Positions 6,056 to 9,126 of a stretch of DNA of 9,126 nt are shown piece after piece; the stretch's first letter is position 1, and each line of letters starts with the position of its first letter. The DNA is from JAAXQD01 sp032126435 (GTDB taxonomy: Bacteria; Desulfobacterota; Desulfobacteria; Desulfobacterales; UBA11574). A program made the position numbers and the translations under genes. The stretch covers positions 1 to 9,126 of the forward strand of contig JAQBBE010000140.1 of NCBI GenBank assembly GCA_032126435.1, given 5' to 3'. The notes beneath the pieces were generated by a model. It worked only from the letters and a program-made list of their open reading frames with translations, made no database searches and was not told the origin of the DNA.

Positions 6056-6199
6056 CTCCCAGGGGGTTTTCATGATTCTTTTATTCTCTTATCAAAAGAT
6101 GGGGTGAAACTGTAATCTAAAAAGTTATCTCAAGCCGGCATGGTATTAAAAATAAGTATGGTTTGACTTCAACTTTATAAAAACTTGGCCCCCTGGGAG
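6056..6199. repeat. Left direct repeat of the abiE module, bounded by inverted ends
   Basis: Bases 6082-6184 match 8051-8154 at about 80% (roughly 21 differences and one gap by hand count), from TATTCTCTTATCAAA through ATGGTTTGACTTCAA to AAAC. This copy is also enclosed by a perfect 11-bp inverted repeat, CTCCCAGGGGG at 6056-6066 and CCCCCTGGGAG at 6189-6199, making a 144-bp unit that looks like a small non-autonomous element. The right copy lacks those ends. No protein is encoded. Confidence 0.7.
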
Positions 6200-6292
6200 C
6201 GTCCCCCTTTTTCGCTCTTCCGTATATAACGCACGGTGTCGGGATAACCGAATTCCCCAGCCGGCCGGACTGCCGCGGGCAGATAATTTCCC

Positions 6293-6320
6293 TTGACATG
6301 ACACTCAAAATTGATAAAAT
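6293..6320 (+). promoter_or_regulatory. Sigma-70-type promoter of the abiE operon
   Basis: TTGACA (6293-6298) is a perfect -35 and TAAAAT (6315-6320) a 5-of-6 match to the -10, separated by 16 bp. Transcription would start near 6327, giving a leader of about 30 bases before the abiEi ATG. This is the strongest promoter in the window. Confidence 0.7.
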
Positions 6321-6356
6321 TACCAACAGAAATGAACATGTGAAGGTAAAATTATC
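6313..6356 (+). promoter_or_regulatory. Probable AbiEi operator: paired repeats over the -10 and start codon
   Basis: GATAAAATTACC (6313-6324) and GGTAAAATTATC (6345-6356) are inverted copies at 10 of 12 positions and, because the TAAAATTA core is nearly symmetric, also direct copies at 10 of 12. The cores start 32 bp apart, about three helical turns, so both face the same side of the DNA. The first covers the -10 box and the second ends at the base before the ATG. Known AbiEi antitoxins bind paired repeats at their own promoter, bend the DNA and repress it; assigning this site to that role is inference. Confidence 0.55.
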
Positions 6357-6983
6357 ATGAATCTCAAAAATACGAAAAACCGTGGTTCCCGGTTCGACAG
6401 AGCAGTCGGTATCTTCAAGAAGCATGGCGGAATCCTTCGTACGGCGCAGGCACTTCGGGCAGGCATTCATCCCGGAACGCTCTATGCCATGCGGGACTCA
6501 GGGACGCTGGAGGCGATAAGCCGCGGTGTGTACCGCCTTGCAAACAGCCCGCCCCTGGGAAATCCAGACATAGTGACTGTTGCAACCCGGGTTCCGAGCG
6601 GTGTGATCTGCCTCATTTCCGCGTTGGCCTTTTACGAACTCACCACCCAGATACCCCACGAGGTGCATGTAGCGTTGCCTCGCGGTGCGGAAGAACCCCG
6701 CCTATATCATCCGCCGATCAAGACGTATCGCTTTACCGGCAAGGCTTTTACGGAGGGGGTGAGGGTCCATGAAGTCGACGGCGTAAGCGTGCGCATTTAC
6801 AGCCCGGAAAAGACGCTCGCCGACTGTTTCAAGTTCCGCAACCAGGTCGGTCTTGATACGGTGATGGAAGCGGTTCGTTTTTACCGCGAACGAAGAAACG
6901 TCAAAGTGGACGACCTTATGCGTTATGCAGGGATTTGCCGCGTGAAAAAGATCATCCGTCCCTATCTCGAGGCAATTCTATAA
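6357..6983 (+). CDS. abiEi: AbiEi-family antitoxin and autorepressor
   Basis: The 208-residue product has the AbiEi layout. An N-terminal winged helix-turn-helix (about 13-62) includes GGILRTAQALRAGIHPGTLY and the wing GTLEAISRGVYRL. A C-terminal antitoxin domain includes ICLISALAFYELTTQIP (84-100), HVALPRG (104-110) and YSPEKTLADCFKFRNQVG (148-165). In type IV abiE systems AbiEi opposes the toxic nucleotidyltransferase AbiEii and represses its own operon; they act as abortive-infection phage defence or stabilisation modules. The ATG at 6357 is favoured by GAAGG ten bases upstream and by its fit to the promoter. The stop overlaps the start of abiEii by one base (TAATG), indicating translational coupling in the usual antitoxin-first order. 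Direct repeats flank the pair. Confidence 0.88.
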   Translation: MNLKNTKNRGSRFDRAVGIFKKHGGILRTAQALRAGIHPGTLYAMRDSGTLEAISRGVYRLANSPPLGNPDIVTVATRVPSGVICLISALAFYELTTQIPHEVHVALPRGAEEPRLYHPPIKTYRFTGKAFTEGVRVHEVDGVSVRIYSPEKTLADCFKFRNQVGLDTVMEAVRFYRERRNVKVDDLMRYAGICRVKKIIRPYLEAIL

Positions 6984-7894
6984 TGGCGAAGAGCATTAAA
7001 AACACAGCCGCGTCAGTACATCAACGACTTCTCAACAAGGCCAAGGATACCACCCGGCCTTTCAATGAACTCCTGCAGCACTTCGCCATCGAACGGTTTA
7101 TCTACCGGCTCTCCAAGAGCCCCCACGCGGACAGGTTCCTCCTGAAAGGCGCCTTGATGTTTTTGGCATGGACTGGACTGGAATCACGCCCCACCATGGA
7201 CATCGATCTCCTGGGAAAAATCGACAACAGCCTCGAAGTAATTGTCGCCGCGATGAAAGATGCTTGCGAAATGGAAGTCGAACCTGATGGCATGGCTTTC
7301 CATTCGGAGACGGTGACAGCCGTTAGGATTACCGAAGGTACTGAATACGAGGGCGTGCGTTGCCGCGTACGGGGCAGCCTCGGCAACGTACGGATCTCCC
7401 TGCAGATCGACATCGGATTCGGGGATGTGATCGTTCCAGGTCCCTACAAATTCACGTATCCTACGCTTCTTGATTTTCCTTCTCCTGAGTTGAACGGCTA
7501 TACCAAAGAAAGCACCATCGCCGAGAAGTTCCAGGCTATGGTCAAGCTGGGAGTCCTGAACAGCCGGATGAAAGATTTCTATGATATCTGGTTTTTATCC
7601 CGCATGTTTGACTTCAGGGGCGAAACGTTAGTCGAAGCGATTGAGAAAACATTCGAGAACCGAAACACGCCGATTACAGTCAACCCTATGGTTTTCGATA
7701 TTTCTTTCACGAAGGATGGGGATAAAAAGATTCAGTGGTTGGGATTTATCAAGAAGGCCAAGATTGCCGACGAACCGGGGTCCTTCGAGGATGTTGCCGC
7801 GGCCGTCAAGGTTTTTCTTGAGCCTATTGTGGCCTCTATTGTCGATCGACAAAAATTTCATGGCATCTGGACCGCACCTGGCCCCTGGCGGTAA
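6983..7894 (+). CDS. abiEii: AbiEii-family nucleotidyltransferase toxin
   Basis: The 303-residue product is a DNA polymerase-beta-like nucleotidyltransferase of the AbiEii/AbiGii group. Motif I is KGALMFLAWTGLESRPTMDI (55-74), running into D75, with T71, D73 and D75 as the expected metal- and nucleotide-binding positions; QIDIGFGD (141-148) supplies a further acidic residue. KESTIAEKFQAMVKLG (175-190) and SRMKDFYDIWFL (194-205) give the conserved E-K and K-x3-D elements. All key residues look intact, so the toxin should be active. Homologues such as MenT transfer nucleotides to tRNA acceptor ends; the substrate here is unknown. The start is the ATG at 6983 overlapping the abiEi stop, not the earlier in-frame ATG at 6935, which lies inside abiEi. 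GAGG about ten bases upstream can serve as its ribosome site. Confidence 0.9.
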   Translation: MAKSIKNTAASVHQRLLNKAKDTTRPFNELLQHFAIERFIYRLSKSPHADRFLLKGALMFLAWTGLESRPTMDIDLLGKIDNSLEVIVAAMKDACEMEVEPDGMAFHSETVTAVRITEGTEYEGVRCRVRGSLGNVRISLQIDIGFGDVIVPGPYKFTYPTLLDFPSPELNGYTKESTIAEKFQAMVKLGVLNSRMKDFYDIWFLSRMFDFRGETLVEAIEKTFENRNTPITVNPMVFDISFTKDGDKKIQWLGFIKKAKIADEPGSFEDVAAAVKVFLEPIVASIVDRQKFHGIWTAPGPWR

Positions 7895-7906
7895 CAAGCA
7901 TATTTT

Positions 7907-7928
7907 TATTCATTCTTTCAAATGAATA
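7907..7928 (+). terminator. Weak hairpin after abiEii
   Basis: TATTCATT and AATGAATA are exact 8-bp complements around CTTTCA, 12 bp after the abiEii stop. The stem is AT-rich and no T-run follows, so termination would be weak; it may only protect the 3' end of the message. Confidence 0.35.
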
Positions 7929-8050
7929 CCGTTCTTAAATCAGTATTCCAGCGGTTATACGAGTTTTTCCAAGTAGATCGGATAATTTGGAAGAATAAAT
8001 TTGAGCATGGTTGTTCCATATGAGTTTTTACTGTTGACGGTTTTTGTGAT

Positions 8051-8154
8051 TATTCTCTTATCAAAGGATTGGGTGTGGCTGTGATCTCTAAGAGGTATCT
8101 CAAGAAGGCATGGCATCAAAAATTGGTATGGTTTGACTTCAATTTTTTAGAAAC
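8051..8154. repeat. Right direct repeat of the abiE module
   Basis: This is the partner of 6082-6184 in the same orientation, 1969 bp further right, and starts 157 bp after the abiEii stop. A less exact match extends upstream (GGTTTTTGTGAT at 8039-8050 against GGTTTTCATGAT at 6065-6076). Recombination between the copies would remove the toxin-antitoxin genes cleanly with their promoter. Confidence 0.7.
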
Positions 8155-8161
8155 ATAACAT
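8133..8161 (+). promoter_or_regulatory. Candidate distal promoter for hsdS
   Basis: TTGACT (8133-8138) and TAACAT (8156-8161) are spaced by 17 bp and match the consensus at 5 and 4 positions. The -35 belongs to the direct repeat, while the left copy of the repeat lacks a -10 at the same place. Confidence 0.3.
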
Positions 8162-8255
8162 CTTAAGGGCGACCCTCTTCTGTCTCCAAACGGTGTGACA
8201 AGCTCCCCCATCCACCATTTTAAATTGCAGGAATGGCTTTACAGCAAAAATTAGC

Positions 8256-8284
8256 TTGAGAAAGGGATTGTGCTGAATTATGTT
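8256..8284 (+). promoter_or_regulatory. Candidate proximal promoter for hsdS-hsdM
   Basis: TTGAGA (8256-8261) and TATGTT (8279-8284) are spaced by 17 bp, matching the consensus at 5 and 4 positions. A start near 8291 would leave a leader of about 37 bases, a normal distance for the hsdS ATG, so I prefer this to the distal candidate. Confidence 0.4.
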
Positions 8285-8327
8285 GGCGCTGTAATGACAT
8301 TGCAACAATTATTCCTTTAGGGGCGAG

Positions 8328-8918
8328 ATGAAGCTTAACCTCAAAAAAATTGCATCGATTCAAATGGGTTATTCATTCCGAATGCGCCTGGCTTTTATGG
8401 ATCAGGGGCAAATCTCGGTTGTTCAAATGAAGGACCTGAACGACGAAAACCGCGTCGACTGTAAAGAACTGGTTCGGGTGGGCATGAACACCGTCAAGAA
8501 GCATCACCTTGTGAGGCCCGGAGATATTGTTTTTCGTTCCCGCGGCCAGGTGACCACGGCTGCAATTCTGATCGAAGATCCGGGACCGGCCGTTGTGTCG
8601 GCACCCCTTCTGAGAATCCGTGTCGATCAAAATGTTGTGTTGCCGGACTATCTGGTCTGGTATATCAATCACCCTTCTTCCCAAGCCCTTCTGGCGAGCA
8701 GAGCTAAAGGCACCTCCCTGAAAATGATCAGCAAGCAAACGCTGGAAAGTTTTGAAGTAACCGTTCCTCCAATCAAAAAGCAGCGCGTGATTGCCGAGCT
8801 GGCTGCCTTGGCCAATGATGAACAGCGCTTGGTAAAAAAAATTGCCTGCTGTCGTAGCGACTACATTTCTACAAAGTTGATGCAGCTGGCAATCGGCGAT
8901 ACGCTTGGACACGAATAG
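8328..8918 (+). CDS. hsdS: Half-size type I restriction specificity subunit (one TRD)
   Basis: The 196-residue product is a single type I specificity module, about half a normal HsdS of 400 or more residues. It shows an N-terminal TRD opening (LKKIASIQMGYSFR), the VRPGDIVFRSRGQ strand (62-74), VVSAPLLRIR (89-98), LPDYLVWYINHPSSQ (105-119) and the TVPPIKKQRVIAEL segment (145-158) that leads into the conserved spacer helix (about 159-188). S subunits choose the target for the HsdM methylase and HsdR nuclease. A one-TRD S subunit normally pairs with itself, as in AhdI-type systems, giving a palindromic bipartite site. AGGGG precedes the ATG at 8328. The frame ends naturally and hsdM follows after 30 bp, so it looks like a genuine half-subunit rather than a broken gene, although a lost second half cannot be excluded. 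Confidence 0.85.
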   Translation: MKLNLKKIASIQMGYSFRMRLAFMDQGQISVVQMKDLNDENRVDCKELVRVGMNTVKKHHLVRPGDIVFRSRGQVTTAAILIEDPGPAVVSAPLLRIRVDQNVVLPDYLVWYINHPSSQALLASRAKGTSLKMISKQTLESFEVTVPPIKKQRVIAELAALANDEQRLVKKIACCRSDYISTKLMQLAIGDTLGHE

Positions 8919-8948
8919 ATATGAATTGATTTTTCAAAGGAAGATGAA

Positions 8949-9126
8949 ATGAATCCAAAAATCGACCAGAAAGACATCAACAACGCGGCCTGGGCTGTCT
9001 GCGACACCTTCCGCGGGGTGATGGATGCGGCCGGATACAAGGACTACATCCTGGCCATGCTGTTTGTGAAATACATCTCGGATGTCTGGAAAGACCACTA
9101 CGAGGAATATCGACGACAATATGGCG
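8949..9126 (+). CDS. hsdM: Type I restriction-modification methyltransferase, N-terminal part
   Basis: Fifty-nine codons are visible from the ATG at 8949 to the window edge. The start MNPKIDQKDINNAAWAVCDT and the helix FRGVMDAAGYKDYILAMLFV, then KYISDVWKDHYEEY, match the N-terminal helical domain of HsdM (W-x3-D-x2-RG...Y-K-x2-I-L-x-M-L-F-x-KYISD). HsdM supplies the SAM-dependent N6-adenine methyltransferase; its SAM and NPPY motifs lie beyond the window. AAAGGAAG at 8936-8943 is a good ribosome site, and the ATG at 8944 is rejected because it meets a stop after two codons. The S-before-M order with a short gap implies one operon, probably followed by hsdR. Confidence 0.9.
   Translation, partial: MNPKIDQKDINNAAWAVCDTFRGVMDAAGYKDYILAMLFVKYISDVWKDHYEEYRRQYG

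Larger units (their letters stand above)
5614..6356. other. AT-rich noncoding region between oleC and abiE
   Basis: No credible gene is found in these 743 bases. It holds a short hairpin repeat near oleC (5652-5679), about 370 bases of AT-rich sequence with no clear signals (5690-6055), the bounded repeat at 6056-6199, a GC-rich patch with CCGGCCGG (6261-6268), and the abiE promoter and operator. The oleC promoter should lie here on the minus strand, but I found no convincing -35/-10 pair. A 69-codon plus-strand frame (5866-6075) looks non-coding. Confidence 0.6.
7895..8327. other. Noncoding region between abiE and hsdS
   Basis: These 433 bases contain no credible gene. They hold an AT-rich hairpin soon after abiEii (7907-7928), the right copy of the direct repeat (8051-8154) and two candidate promoters facing hsdS. 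A short open stretch ending at the TAG at 8250-8252 (about 20 codons, reading PIHHFKLQEWLYSKN) could be a gene remnant, but I do not recognise it. Confidence 0.5.

Noticed and set aside
5866..6075. 69-codon plus-strand frame in the AT-rich gap
   Set aside because: No ribosome site, no family resemblance, and it runs into the bounded repeat at 6056; it looks like chance in noncoding DNA.
8373..8912. 179-codon minus-strand frame opposite hsdS
   Set aside because: Antisense shadow; the plus-strand frame has clear HsdS motifs and a good context with hsdM.

Overview
The window looks like chromosomal DNA from a Desulfobacterota (deltaproteobacterial) sulfate reducer, most plausibly a Desulfobacterales member. 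This is inferred from gene content (RtcB, OleC/OleD, a stand-alone PocR-domain sensor, several families of short dispersed repeats) and protein style, not from a marker gene, so treat it as moderate confidence. No rRNA, tRNA, CRISPR or complete insertion sequence is visible.

Layout. (1) 1-614: the 3' end of an RtcB RNA ligase gene, then a 478-bp gap holding a MITE-like imperfect palindrome (225-366), a solo copy of its end (159-185) and two short palindromes. (2) 615-1874, plus strand: an unrecognised four-helix membrane protein and a CspA-type cold-shock protein with a strong ribosome site and a clear intrinsic terminator. (3) 5613 down to 2010, minus strand: oleC, oleD and a stand-alone PocR-domain protein. 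OleC and OleD are the last two enzymes of long-chain olefin (head-to-head hydrocarbon) biosynthesis; OleA and OleB are not beside them. Between oleD and pocR lies a long inverted repeat whose 65-bp centre carries a perfect FNR-type palindrome and an outward-facing -35 element. (4) 5614-8327: AT-rich noncoding DNA on both sides of an abiEi-abiEii type IV toxin-antitoxin / abortive-infection operon, bracketed by about 80% identical direct repeats of about 103 bp. (5) 8328-9126: a half-size type I restriction specificity subunit (HsdS, one target-recognition domain) and the start of the HsdM methyltransferase, so the right end is a small defence island that continues past the window.

How the genes relate. 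OleC makes a beta-lactone from the beta-hydroxy acid that OleD produces by reducing the OleA product; OleB then removes CO2 to give the olefin. PocR domains have been proposed to bind small hydrocarbon-like ligands, so a cytoplasmic sensor downstream of oleCD is suggestive but unproven. AbiEi is expected to repress its own promoter and antagonise the AbiEii nucleotidyltransferase; a near-symmetric repeat over the -10 and start codon fits an AbiEi operator. HsdS plus HsdM would form a modification methylase whose single-TRD S subunit must dimerise, predicting a palindromic bipartite target.

I see no clearly undescribed multi-gene system. The most interesting leads are the possible invertible or cruciform promoter element upstream of pocR, the oleCD pair cut off from oleAB beside a repeat-flanked defence module, and the AbiE operator architecture.
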